The notes under the pieces are model-generated. The model did not search any database and was not told the DNA's origin. It saw only the letters and a list, made by a program, of their open reading frames with translations. Both the position numbers and the translations under genes were made by a program. From assembly GCA_903835145.1 (NCBI GenBank), contig CAILMA010000736.1:1-6345 (forward strand): 6,345 nucleotides of DNA. The letters are read 5' to 3'. How positions within the stretch are numbered: position 1 is the stretch's first letter; every line of letters starts with the position of its first letter. The DNA comes from an uncultured Bacteroidota bacterium (GTDB lineage: Bacteria; Bacteroidota; Bacteroidia; Chitinophagales; Chitinophagaceae). Positions 1 through 5,840 of the stretch are shown one piece after another.

Positions 1-52
1 ACGATAAAAATCCTTTAATCCTGTTTATCCCTTAAATCTTGGTTCAGACAAT

Positions 53-90
53 AAAAAAATGGATGCCCCGTTTCCCGAAGCATCCATTTT
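53..90 (-). terminator. Intrinsic terminator of the NHL-repeat gene
   Basis: A perfect 11-bp inverted repeat, AAAATGGATGC at 56-66 and GCATCCATTTT at 80-90, encloses a 13-base loop. Read on the minus strand, the stem is followed directly by a run of seven T (the A-run at 53-59). This is a classic rho-independent terminator about 48 bases past the stop codon of the leftward gene. The plus-strand reading also ends in TTTT, so it could work in both directions. The rest of 1-137 shows nothing further. Confidence 0.88.
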
Positions 91-137
91 ATTCAACTAT
101 AAAATATTGATTAACAACCTATTGCGAAGAAAAAAAT

Positions 138-1496
138 TTAATTGTTCACCGTAATCAGCTGTCCAAAATTATCATTCACATTTACCAGATAAAGACCAGT
201 AGGGTAGCCGCTCAAATCAACATTAAGAGAGGCCTCGGTAGTCGTCTTTACAGCAACAGTTTTTCCATTCATATCAAAAACAGTCACCGTTGCAGTTGAA
301 GTATTTCCTGGTAGAGCTACTGTAAACACACCCTTATTTGGGTTAGGAAAAACGCTGATTTTTGTTTCATTGGCAGTCGCCTGATTTACACCCAAAGCAG
401 CAAGGTTTACCTTCCTTACGCGCTCATTTATCAGGTCGCTGATATACATGTTTTCACTCGCATCGAAAGCTATCCCAGTCGGGAAATCCAGCTGACAATC
501 AGTCGCCGCGCCACCATCGCCCGAAAAACCTGCAACACCAGTACCTACAACTGTAGTTATCACGCCAGCCGGTGTTACCTTCCTTATCCTGCTGTTATTG
601 TAGTCATCAATATACACGTTGCCAGCCCTGTCGGTAATAATACAGGTTGGGTTGCTTATGGCGGCTGCAGTCGCAGGACCTCCATCACCGGAATAACCCT
701 CTACACCATTGCCCGCAATAGTGCTTATCACACCCGCAGGAGTCACTTTACGTATCACTTCTGCATTCAGGTCAGCTATAAAAAGGTTGCCCGTAGCATC
801 CAGCGCCACGCTCCATGGCTCGCTGAGCTTTGCAGCGGTAGCCTGTCCACCGTCACCGTCATTGCCATCTACACCGCAGCCGGCTATCGTAGTAATAATG
901 CCCGCGGCACTCACTTTGCGCACAACGCTATTTGCTTCATCAGGTAGGTATAAGTTACCGGCAGCATCCACTATTAAGTTGTATACGAAGCAGATACTTG
1001 CAGCCGTGGCGGGTCCGCCGTCGCCGGAATATCCTCGCGCACCGTTACCCGCAACAGTACTTATAATGCCAGCTGTGTTTATTTTCCTTATCGCACTGTT
1101 CATCATATCAGCTATGTACAGGTTGCCAGCAGCGTCTATGGCTATACATGCCGGGCAATTCAGCTGAGCAGCTGTAGCAGGGCCACCATCGCCACTATAG
1201 CCAAGGGTGCCATTGCCGGCAATCGTAGTTATTATGCCGGCTGGCGTTACTTTCCTTATGCAGTAATTCGCATAATCGGCAATCAGCAGGTTCCCGCTAT
1301 GGTCAGGTGTTATGTTATAAGCATTATGTATCGACGCTGCCGTTGCAGGGCCGCCATCACCGGCATAGGCGCCAGATCCGTCACCGGCAACTGTCGTTAT
1401 AATTTGTGCCTGTGCAGGCGCTGCCGCCGTTACAGTGGCTGCTATTATGAGCGCTGCACCGAATGTTTTCCCAGATTTAAGTAATCCTTTTACCAT
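138..1496 (-). CDS. Secreted NHL-repeat beta-propeller protein with T9SS type A sorting domain
   Basis: This 452-residue protein has three parts. Residues 1-30 look like a Sec signal peptide: a basic start (VKGLLKSGK), a hydrophobic stretch, then AQA before Q31. Residues 32 to about 365 are six tandem NHL repeats of 56 residues, each with the pattern (T/S)xAGxG-GDGGxAT, then D-x-x-GNLYIAD and a closing RKV. Six repeats suit a closed six-bladed propeller. Residues 378-452 resemble the type A sorting domain that directs export through the type IX secretion system: VFPNPNKG near the start, a VFDMNGK strand and PTGLYLVNV near the end. The product is therefore probably surface-attached or released. 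NHL propellers usually bind proteins, sugars or other ligands; no catalytic residues stand out, so the substrate is unknown. It is transcribed away from the ribosomal operon as a single gene with its own terminator. No functional link to the operon is visible. The single ATG that keeps the signal peptide sets the start. Confidence 0.9.
   Translation of the reverse strand: MVKGLLKSGKTFGAALIIAATVTAAAPAQAQIITTVAGDGSGAYAGDGGPATAASIHNAYNITPDHSGNLLIADYANYCIRKVTPAGIITTIAGNGTLGYSGDGGPATAAQLNCPACIAIDAAGNLYIADMMNSAIRKINTAGIISTVAGNGARGYSGDGGPATAASICFVYNLIVDAAGNLYLPDEANSVVRKVSAAGIITTIAGCGVDGNDGDGGQATAAKLSEPWSVALDATGNLFIADLNAEVIRKVTPAGVISTIAGNGVEGYSGDGGPATAAAISNPTCIITDRAGNVYIDDYNNSRIRKVTPAGVITTVVGTGVAGFSGDGGAATDCQLDFPTGIAFDASENMYISDLINERVRKVNLAALGVNQATANETKISVFPNPNKGVFTVALPGNTSTATVTVFDMNGKTVAVKTTTEASLNVDLSGYPTGLYLVNVNDNFGQLITVNN
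402..1403 (-). repeat. Six tandem 168-bp units coding the NHL repeats
   Basis: The central part of the gene is built from six in-frame units of 168 bases (56 codons), covering residues 32-87, 88-143, 144-199, 200-255, 256-311 and 312 to about 365. The GYSGDGGPATAA segment is nearly identical in units 2, 3 and 5. It is altered in units 1 (AYAGDGG), 4 (GNDGDGGQ) and 6 (GFSGDGGAATDC). The even spacing with no indels points to duplication of whole blades. Such repeats could recombine and change blade number between strains. Confidence 0.85.
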
Positions 1497-1515
1497 AGCC
1501 TAAATGTTTGCCACC

Positions 1516-1523
1516 CAAATATA
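1516..1523 (-). promoter_or_regulatory. Possible -7 promoter box for the NHL-repeat gene
   Basis: The minus strand reads TATATTTG, an exact match to the Bacteroidota -7 consensus TAnnTTTG, ending about 20 bases before the start codon. I see no TTTG-like -33 box at the usual 19-21 base spacing, so the call rests on one box. It would give a very short leader of about 10-15 bases. Confidence 0.35.
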
Positions 1524-1729
1524 AAATTTAAACGTTTACTGTGCAGTATTTTCGATAGCTTTTTTCCGTCTTTTTACAGTAATAAAACAAAACTTACCAA
1601 AAAAACCACTGAAATTCACCGATTTATAACTACAAGTTAAAATCTGTCAAATCATTTTTTTCGCCAACTACCCAGAACACCATGGCTGCCTTTTAATTCC
1701 CCAATCTGGACACGCCATAATCAAAAACG

Positions 1730-1864
1730 TTGACCGCAAAGAGCGCAAAGGGGACGAAAAGGTTCATTTAAACTCTATTTCATTGCGGTTTCAAAAAAGT
1801 AGAAAAAGACCCATCCTATCCTTTGCGCCTTCTTTGCGCTTTACTTTACCCACTTTGCGGTCAA
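1730..1864. repeat. GCAAAG-type inverted repeat element
   Basis: A perfect 12-base inverted repeat, TTGACCGCAAAG at 1730-1741 and CTTTGCGGTCAA at 1853-1864, bounds this element. Inside, the motif repeats: GCAAAG at 1736-1741 and 1745-1750 on the left arm, and its complement CTTTGC at 1821-1826, 1832-1837 and 1853-1858 on the right arm. A degenerate half-copy (ATTGCGGTTTC) lies near 1782-1792. The arms could fold into a long imperfect hairpin in DNA or RNA. From memory, similar GCAAAG arrays occur as dispersed intergenic elements in Bacteroidota; I could not check this here. No coding capacity or transposase is present. Confidence 0.7.
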
Positions 1865-1965
1865 ATATTTTGCCAATTTGTGAACGAATTCTATTAGAAA
1901 GTTGCTAAATCCCCTCAATATTATTCAAACTCCAAAAAACTATCCACATTCTCCCGTAGATACCG

Positions 1966-1973
1966 TACTTTTG
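1966..1973 (+). promoter_or_regulatory. Possible distal -7 promoter box facing rpsJ
   Basis: TACTTTTG matches the Bacteroidota -7 consensus TAnnTTTG exactly and points toward rpsJ, about 206 bases upstream of its start. No convincing TTTG or TTG -33 element lies 17-23 bases upstream (the region 1940-1950 reads ctatccacatt), which lowers confidence. If active, it would transcribe the inverted repeat and T-run at 2052-2100 before reaching rpsJ. Confidence 0.3.
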
Positions 1974-2051
1974 CACTTTCTTAAGATTAATTACAGTCAG
2001 TTTACAGCAAAATACCACAGGCAATCCCATACTTCCAGCCTCAATTTTCCT

Positions 2052-2100
2052 CTGAAAACACCTCTTTAAAGCATCTTAAAAAAAAAGTTTTCAGTTTTTT
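2052..2100 (+). terminator. Inverted repeat followed by T6, possible terminator or attenuator
   Basis: CTGAAAAC (2052-2059) and GTTTTCAG (2087-2094) form a perfect 8-bp inverted repeat, and six T follow at once (2095-2100). This is the layout of an intrinsic terminator for rightward transcription. The 27-base loop is long and the stem has only three G-C pairs, so it is weaker than the terminator at 53-90. It would stop transcripts arriving from upstream, including any from the box at 1966-1973, and leave the promoter at 2110-2140 as the operon's own start. It could also be chance in A/T-rich DNA. Confidence 0.35.
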
Positions 2101-2109
2101 CAAAATAAA

Positions 2110-2140
2110 TTTCTACAATCCAAAACATTCATTACCTTTG
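2110..2140 (+). promoter_or_regulatory. Likely promoter of the S10 operon
   Basis: TACCTTTG at 2133-2140 is an exact match to the Bacteroidota -7 element TAnnTTTG. A TTTC, one base off the -33 consensus TTTG, sits at 2110-2113, which leaves the usual 19-base spacing. Transcription would begin near 2145-2148 and give a leader of about 33 bases before rpsJ. Such a short leader leaves no room for a large structured L4-binding leader like that of E. coli. Confidence 0.65.
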
Positions 2141-2179
2141 CAGTCCCAAATTTTTCGGGATAGAAGATATTTATAAAGT

Positions 2180-2485
2180 ATGTCACAGCGTATCAGAATA
2201 AAGCTAAAATCTTACGACCACAATCTGGTTGATAAATCAGCTGACAAAATCGTGAAGACGGTGCGCAATACAGGAGCGGTGGTTACAGGCCCCATTCCTT
2301 TGCCCACAGAAAAGAAGATCTTTACAGTATTGCGTTCGCCACACGTTAACAAGAAATCACGTGAACAGTTTCAGTTGTGCACTCACAAGCGCCTTCTCGA
2401 TATTTACACGTCTTCTTCCCGTACGGTCGATGCGCTTTCGAAGCTCGATTTGCCAAGCGGCGTTGAAGTAGAAATCAAAGCGTAA
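2180..2485 (+). CDS. rpsJ: 30S ribosomal protein S10
   Basis: This 101-residue protein is full length for S10 (about 100-105 residues). S10 binds the 16S rRNA 3' domain in the 30S head. As NusE it also pairs with NusB in transcription antitermination and contacts NusG. The family signature is seen as [11 protein letters not shown] at residues 33-43, inside the long loop. The conserved segment [12 protein letters not shown] (53-64) followed by THKRLLDI (68-75) matches the family. No Shine-Dalgarno sequence precedes the ATG (ttataaagt), as expected in Bacteroidota. It is the first gene of the operon here, behind its own promoter, and not directly behind fusA or tuf. It is followed by a 191-base spacer that opens with a G/C-rich hairpin. 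Confidence 0.97.
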   Translation: MSQRIRIKLKSYDHNLVDKSADKIVKTVRNTGAVVTGPIPLPTEKKIFTVLRSPHVNKKSREQFQLCTHKRLLDIYTSSSRTVDALSKLDLPSGVEVEIKA

Positions 2486-2493
2486 GTACATTC

Positions 2494-2520
2494 TGGCCCC
2501 AGGCAACTCGCCTCCGGCCG
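2494..2520 (+). promoter_or_regulatory. G/C-rich stem-loop just after rpsJ
   Basis: GGCC (2495-2498) pairs with GGCC (2516-2519), and AGGC (2501-2504) pairs with GCCT (2510-2513). A symmetric CC/CC mismatch separates the two stems and the loop is AACTC. A T-G wobble at 2494/2520 can extend it. It starts nine bases after the rpsJ stop codon and has no T-run behind it, so it is not a normal terminator. A role in mRNA processing or 3'-end protection is possible but only inferred. The rest of the spacer (2521-2676) has only weak 4-bp hairpins. Confidence 0.45.
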
Positions 2521-2676
2521 ATTGAAAATTAAAAGCACCTAAATTGTGCAACAGCCCAAAAGCTGATAAGCCATTGAGATTGCTTAGTTCTTTAATAAAA
2601 TTGAAAAAATGCTTATCCCGTATGTTCAGACTCTGTTCTGTAATATGCCCGGGCGCTGAGCTAAAAAATAATAATA

Positions 2677-3294
2677 ATGAAAGGTATTATTGGTAAAAAA
2701 ATTGGTATGACCAGCATTTTTGAGCCCAATGGGAAGCAAACTGCTTGTACCATTATCGAAGCTGGCCCTTGTGTGGTTACTCAAAAGAAGACCGTTGATA
2801 CCGACGGTTATGATGCTCTTCAAATCGCATATGGCGAGGCCAAGGAAAAAAATACTCCTCAGGCACTCATCAATCACTTTGCAAAAGCAAACACGACTCC
2901 AAAACGTGTTGTAAAGGAAATGCGTAATTGTTCTCTTAATAAACAAGTAGGTGAAAATATAACCTGCGAAATATTTACTGAAGGTGAAAAAGTCAGCGTC
3001 GTTGGCACTACCAAAGGTAAAGGTTTCCAGGGTGTTGTAAAGCGTCACGGCTTTAGCGGCGTAGGTGAAGCAACCCATGGCCAGCACGATCGTTCCCGTG
3101 CTCCGGGCTCGGTGGGCGGTTCATCCTACCCTTCTCGTGTATTCAAGGGTATGCGCATGGCAGGCCGTATGGGTCAAGACCGTGTCAAAATCAAATCATT
3201 ACGTGTTGTAAAAATATTCGCCGACCAGAACTATATCTTAATTAGCGGTTCTGTACCGGGTTGTAACGGATCTATTGTTTTAATTCAGAATTAA
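2677..3294 (+). CDS. rplC: 50S ribosomal protein L3
   Basis: This 205-residue protein matches bacterial L3 in length and in motifs from end to end. L3 is an early 50S assembly protein that reaches toward the peptidyl transferase centre. The start MKGIIGKKIGMT is typical. The family signature covers residues 100-123, with GTTKGKGFQGVVKRHGF at 110-126, then HGQHDRSRAPGSVGG (134-148) and VFKGMRMAGRMG (155-166) in the extended arm. E. coli L3 carries a glutamine in GSIGQNQTPG that PrmB methylates. Here the stretch reads GSVGGSSYPS, so that target is absent, as I recall for Bacteroidota L3 generally. The ATG follows an A/T-rich run (aataata) with no Shine-Dalgarno. rplD starts seven bases after the stop, so the two are probably translated together. 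Confidence 0.97.
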   Translation: MKGIIGKKIGMTSIFEPNGKQTACTIIEAGPCVVTQKKTVDTDGYDALQIAYGEAKEKNTPQALINHFAKANTTPKRVVKEMRNCSLNKQVGENITCEIFTEGEKVSVVGTTKGKGFQGVVKRHGFSGVGEATHGQHDRSRAPGSVGGSSYPSRVFKGMRMAGRMGQDRVKIKSLRVVKIFADQNYILISGSVPGCNGSIVLIQN

Positions 3295-3301
3295 TCAAGT
3301 C

Positions 3302-3943
3302 ATGCAAGCTGACGTTTTAAATAAAAAGGGTGAAAAGACAGGCCGCTCGGTAACATTACCGGATGACATCTTTAATATTGAGCCTAACGACCATTGTATT
3401 TACCTCGCGGTAAAACAATACCTCGCCGCTCAACGCCAGGGTACCCACAAGTCAAAAACCCGGGCTGAAGTAAAAGGTTCTTCTAAGAAACTCCACAAAC
3501 AAAAAGGTACTGGTGGTAGCCGTAAAGGTAATATCCGTAACCCTTTGTACAAAGGTGGTGGTGCAGTGAACGGACCAGTGCCGCATCTCTACAGCTTTAA
3601 GCTTAACCGCAAAGTAAAAGACCTCGCTAAAATGAGCGCCCTTACTTACAAAGCAAGAGAAAACAAAGTTGTTGTTGTTGAAGACCTCAAAATGGATGCG
3701 CCTAAAACCAGCGAATACGTTGATGTTTTAAATGCACTCCGTGGCGATAACCGCAAAACAATGATGGTGCTCCCTGAGTATGACAGCAATGTATACCTCA
3801 GCAGCCGCAACGTACAAGATACAATGACCGTTGTTGTTAGCGACATGAACACTTACGATATCACTCACGTTAACCTCATCGTTCTCACTGAAACAGTTGC
3901 AAAAATGTTCAGCGAAGAAGTTGAATTGACCGAAGAAGCTTAA
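3302..3943 (+). CDS. rplD: 50S ribosomal protein L4
   Basis: This 213-residue protein is L4 (uL4). It binds 23S rRNA and its extended loop lines the peptide exit tunnel at the constriction shared with L22. The loop is clear: GTHKSKTRAEVKGSSKK at residues 47-63, then KQKGTGGSRKGNIRNPLYKGGG at about 66-87. The N-terminal IFNIEPNDHCIYLAVKQYLAAQRQ segment is of Bacteroidota type. The globular part ends in an acidic tail (SEEVELTEEA). In E. coli, L4 represses its own operon by binding an S10 leader. No comparable leader is visible here, so that control may be missing or different. The gene starts seven bases after rplC and is followed by a 110-base spacer. Confidence 0.97.
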   Translation: MQADVLNKKGEKTGRSVTLPDDIFNIEPNDHCIYLAVKQYLAAQRQGTHKSKTRAEVKGSSKKLHKQKGTGGSRKGNIRNPLYKGGGAVNGPVPHLYSFKLNRKVKDLAKMSALTYKARENKVVVVEDLKMDAPKTSEYVDVLNALRGDNRKTMMVLPEYDSNVYLSSRNVQDTMTVVVSDMNTYDITHVNLIVLTETVAKMFSEEVELTEEA

Positions 3944-3966
3944 TTCGTAAATAACAAAACCCCGCA

Positions 3967-3980
3967 GGTGCCACAGCACC
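3967..3980 (+). promoter_or_regulatory. Short stem-loop in the rplD-rplW spacer
   Basis: GGTGC (3967-3971) pairs with GCACC (3976-3980) around a CACA loop. It begins 23 bases after the rplD stop and lacks a T-run, so it is not a usual terminator. With only 5 bp it may be incidental. It is listed because other long spacers of this operon also carry G/C-rich hairpins. Confidence 0.3.
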
Positions 3981-4023
3981 ATCGGTAACAAGAGTAGAAA
4001 CCATTTGTGTCTTTAGACCATGT

Positions 4024-4044
4024 ACTAAGGACTAAATACTAAAA
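4024..4044 (+). repeat. Three imperfect 7-base tandem repeats before rplW
   Basis: ACTAAGG (4024-4030), ACTAAAT (4031-4037) and ACTAAAA (4038-4044) follow one another without gaps, ending nine bases before the rplW start codon. Just upstream, GTCTTTAGAC (4009-4018) is a small palindrome. The repeats may be a remnant of a simple-sequence expansion. From memory, ACTAA-rich intergenic stretches occur elsewhere in Bacteroidota; not verified. Confidence 0.5.
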
Positions 4045-4053
4045 AAGTAAAAA

Positions 4054-4353
4054 ATGAAACTTTCAGAAGTGTTGGTACGGCCGGTAATTACCGAAAAGGT
4101 AAATCGCCAGATGGAGCGCAGCGGCCGTTACACATTCGTGGTGGGCCATGCGGCTAATAAGCTGGAAATTAAAAAAGCTGTTGAAGAGTTTTACGGAGTT
4201 AAAGTTAATGATGTAAACACAATAGTTGTTCCTGCTAAAAACAAAACACGTTACACTAAAGCAGGCTTTCTGTCAGGCAGAAAACCTTCTTACAAAAAAG
4301 CAGTTGTTTCCCTCGTTGAAGGCGATACAATCGACTTGTTTGCACAAGGGTAA
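4054..4353 (+). CDS. rplW: 50S ribosomal protein L23
   Basis: This 99-residue protein is bacterial L23 (uL23), which sits at the rim of the exit tunnel and is the docking point for trigger factor and the signal recognition particle. The RPVITEK motif at residues 9-15 is conserved, and its glutamate (E14) aligns with E. coli E18, the trigger factor contact. NKLEIKKAVEEFYGVKVNDVNT (35-56) is the central RNA-binding part, and GRKPSYKKAVVSL (75-87) the C-terminal strand region. Length agrees with the family (about 95-100). The start is preceded by an A-run (agtaaaaa) with no Shine-Dalgarno. It is isolated by unusually long spacers of 110 bases before and 176 bases after. Confidence 0.97.
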   Translation: MKLSEVLVRPVITEKVNRQMERSGRYTFVVGHAANKLEIKKAVEEFYGVKVNDVNTIVVPAKNKTRYTKAGFLSGRKPSYKKAVVSLVEGDTIDLFAQG

Positions 4354-4409
4354 TATTAATTAACCGGTACCCATTGCACCGGAGCAGTTCTTTAAAACTA
4401 TAATTAATA
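4354..4409 (+). promoter_or_regulatory. Nested inverted repeats after rplW
   Basis: A perfect 9-bp inverted repeat, TATTAATTA (4354-4362) and TAATTAATA (4401-4409), begins right after the rplW stop codon. It encloses a second hairpin, CCGGT (4364-4368) with ACCGG (4378-4382). GTACCC (4367-4372) could instead pair with GGGTAC (4417-4422), which would break the inner hairpin. No T-run follows. The outer stem is all A/T and may be weak. A regulatory role is only inferred. The rest of the 176-base spacer holds nothing recognised. Confidence 0.4.
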
Positions 4410-4529
4410 GCTTGGCGGGTACACGATACCACAATTTCTAAACCCCGTCAGTCATCAAAACAAATAACTATTAACCTGGTACAGTATTGAGCTTTTCGCT
4501 CGCTATTATATCAGCTAATCAAAAATAAA

Positions 4530-5363
4530 ATGGCATTACGTAAATACAAACCGGTAACAGCCGGAACGCGCTGGAGAATTGGTAACGCTTACGCGGAAAT
4601 TACCACTAACGAGCCTGAAAAGAGCCTGCTTGAGCACCAGCATGGTACAGGTGGTCGTAACTTCCAGGGACGCCGTGCAATGCGTTACATCGGTGGCGGT
4701 AACAAAATCCAATACCGTCTCATCGATTTCAAACGTAATAAAAGTGATATCAAGGCTACTGTTAAATCAATAGAGTACGATCCAAACCGTACTGCCTTCA
4801 TCGCACTCCTTCATTATATCGATGGTGAAAAGCGTTATATCATCGCCCCACAAGGCATTCAGGTTGGTGCTTCCGTTATTAGCGGCGCAGCTGTAGCTCC
4901 TGAAGTTGGTAACGCATTATTACTCAAAAATATGCCCCTCGGTACTGTCGTTCACAACATCGAACTGCAGCCTGGTAAAGGTGGCGCTCTTGCCCGCTCA
5001 GCCGGTACTTATGCTCAGCTGAACGCAAAAGAAGAAAAATATTGTGTACTTAAAATGCCAAGCGGCGAACTTCGTAAAGTGTTAAGCACTTGCATGGCAA
5101 CCGTAGGTATAGTTTCTAACAGCGATCACGCACTCCAGTCAATGGGTAAAGCAGGCCGCAACCGTTGGAAAGGTATCAAACCTCGCAACCGTGGTGTAGC
5201 AATGAACCCGGTAGATCACCCGATGGGTGGTGGTGAAGGTCGCTCTTCTGGTGGTCACCCACGTAGCCGTAAAGGTAAATACGCTAAGGGCGAAAAAACA
5301 AGAAGCAGAACTAAGGGATCAAACAAACTGATCATCCAAAGGAAAAACGGTAAGAAATTATAG
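4530..5363 (+). CDS. rplB: 50S ribosomal protein L2
   Basis: This 277-residue protein is L2 (uL2), one of the most conserved 50S proteins. It is needed for subunit association and for peptidyl transferase activity. The N-terminal part [14 protein letters not shown], the RNA-binding core [13 protein letters not shown] (36-48), [14 protein letters not shown] (119-132) and [19 protein letters not shown] (146-164) are all in place. The family signature [21 protein letters not shown] lies at 217-237. H230 corresponds to the E. coli histidine known as H229. The next residue pair is PM where E. coli has PH, which I recall as normal for this phylum. The A-rich stretch aaaaataaa precedes the ATG. The gene follows a 176-base spacer and is followed by a 71-base spacer with no clear structure. 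Confidence 0.97.
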   Translation: MALRKYKPVTAGTRWRIGNAYAEITTNEPEKSLLEHQHGTGGRNFQGRRAMRYIGGGNKIQYRLIDFKRNKSDIKATVKSIEYDPNRTAFIALLHYIDGEKRYIIAPQGIQVGASVISGAAVAPEVGNALLLKNMPLGTVVHNIELQPGKGGALARSAGTYAQLNAKEEKYCVLKMPSGELRKVLSTCMATVGIVSNSDHALQSMGKAGRNRWKGIKPRNRGVAMNPVDHPMGGGEGRSSGGHPRSRKGKYAKGEKTRSRTKGSNKLIIQRKNGKKL

Positions 5364-5434
5364 TTCTTTCACCAATTGCCCCTAAAAGCAAAAAGTAAAG
5401 AGTAACATTAAACAAATAAATAAGTCAATATAAA

Positions 5435-5704
5435 ATGGCTCGTTCGATAAAAAAAGGACCTTATGTAGATGCTAATCTTGAACAAAAGGTTATGGCAATA
5501 GCAGAAGGCAAAGCAAAAAAAGGTGTTGTAAAAACCTGGAGTCGCCGCAGTACAATTACGCCTGATTTCGTAGGGCAGACATTCGCTGTGCACAATGGCA
5601 ACAAATTCATCCCTGTATATGTTACTGAATACATGGTTGGCCATAAGCTGGGTGAGTTCTCACCTACACGCAACTTCAGAGGTCATAGCGGAACAAAACA
5701 ATAA
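5435..5704 (+). CDS. rpsS: 30S ribosomal protein S19
   Basis: This 89-residue protein is S19 (uS19), in the 30S head near the A-site finger and bridge B1a, where it pairs with S13. It has the typical start [35 protein letters not shown] (33-55) covers the RNA-binding face. The family signature runs from [10 protein letters not shown] through [13 protein letters not shown] (residues 54-79). The C-terminal FRGHSGTKQ is basic as usual. Length is within the family range (about 87-93). The start is preceded by caatataaa and has no Shine-Dalgarno. A 136-base spacer with a strong hairpin separates it from rplV. Confidence 0.97.
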   Translation: MARSIKKGPYVDANLEQKVMAIAEGKAKKGVVKTWSRRSTITPDFVGQTFAVHNGNKFIPVYVTEYMVGHKLGEFSPTRNFRGHSGTKQ

Positions 5705-5785
5705 TTGCTCCTCTGGCACTTACAATAAAGTAAAACATTAAAAGGCGTTAATCTAACTCCTTAAATAAAAATATAGTATTCGTTG

Positions 5786-5821
5786 GGTCGCAGCCGGCTA
5801 CCAAAATTACCGGCAGCAACC
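5786..5821 (+). promoter_or_regulatory. Strong stem-loop just upstream of rplV
   Basis: Positions 5786-5797 (GGTCGCAGCCGG) and 5810-5821 (CCGGCAGCAACC) align as a 12-position helix with ten Watson-Crick pairs. Two single mismatches, C-A and A-A, interrupt it symmetrically, and the loop has 12 bases. The structure ends 19 bases before the rplV start codon and is followed by an A-run, not a T-run, so it is not a terminator. Its position suggests control of rplV translation, RNA processing or a protein-binding site. This is inferred from the fold alone. Confidence 0.5.
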
Positions 5822-5840
5822 AATAAAAAAACCAAAAATA

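Larger units (their letters stand above)
1497..2179. other. Divergent intergenic region between the NHL gene and the S10 operon
   Basis: This 683-base stretch has no supported coding region. It separates two genes that point away from each other. From left to right it holds a -7 box for the leftward gene (1516-1523), an A/T-rich stretch with nothing recognised (about 1525-1728), a GCAAAG-type inverted repeat element (1730-1864), a second TAnnTTTG box facing right (1966-1973), an inverted repeat with a T-run (2052-2100), and the likely rpsJ promoter (2110-2140). No fusA or tuf sequence precedes rpsJ here. Confidence 0.8.

Noticed and set aside
709..1167. 152-codon open frame on the plus strand inside the NHL gene
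   Set aside because: It is the antisense of the repeated NHL units, which are free of stops in several frames because of their composition. Its product is a repetitive run of Pro, Ala and Ile with no domain.
2609..2659. 16-codon open frame (MLIPYVQTLF...) in the rpsJ-rplC spacer, as a leader peptide
   Set aside because: It has no run of a regulatory amino acid, no strong following terminator and no start signal beyond an A-run; chance frames of this size are common.
2626..3087. 153-codon open frame on the minus strand over rplC
   Set aside because: It lies opposite a clear rplC and its product resembles no family; it is a shadow of the conserved gene.
3461..3560. Possible frame or composition anomaly in the basic loop of rplD
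   Set aside because: The Lys/Gly/Arg-rich stretch is the normal extended tunnel loop of L4 and reads through without a break.
4489..4501. GAGC/GCTC hairpin before rplB
   Set aside because: Only four base pairs in a mixed A/T region, which is expected by chance.
5220..5225. Methionine in place of histidine in the L2 VDHPH motif as a functional loss
   Set aside because: The histidine that matters (H230 here) is kept, and the PM variant is, as far as I recall, usual in Bacteroidota L2.
5705..5840. Insertion sequence remnant as the cause of the long rpsS-rplV spacer
   Set aside because: No transposase fragment, no terminal repeats and no target duplication are visible; only the hairpin at 5786-5821 is supported.
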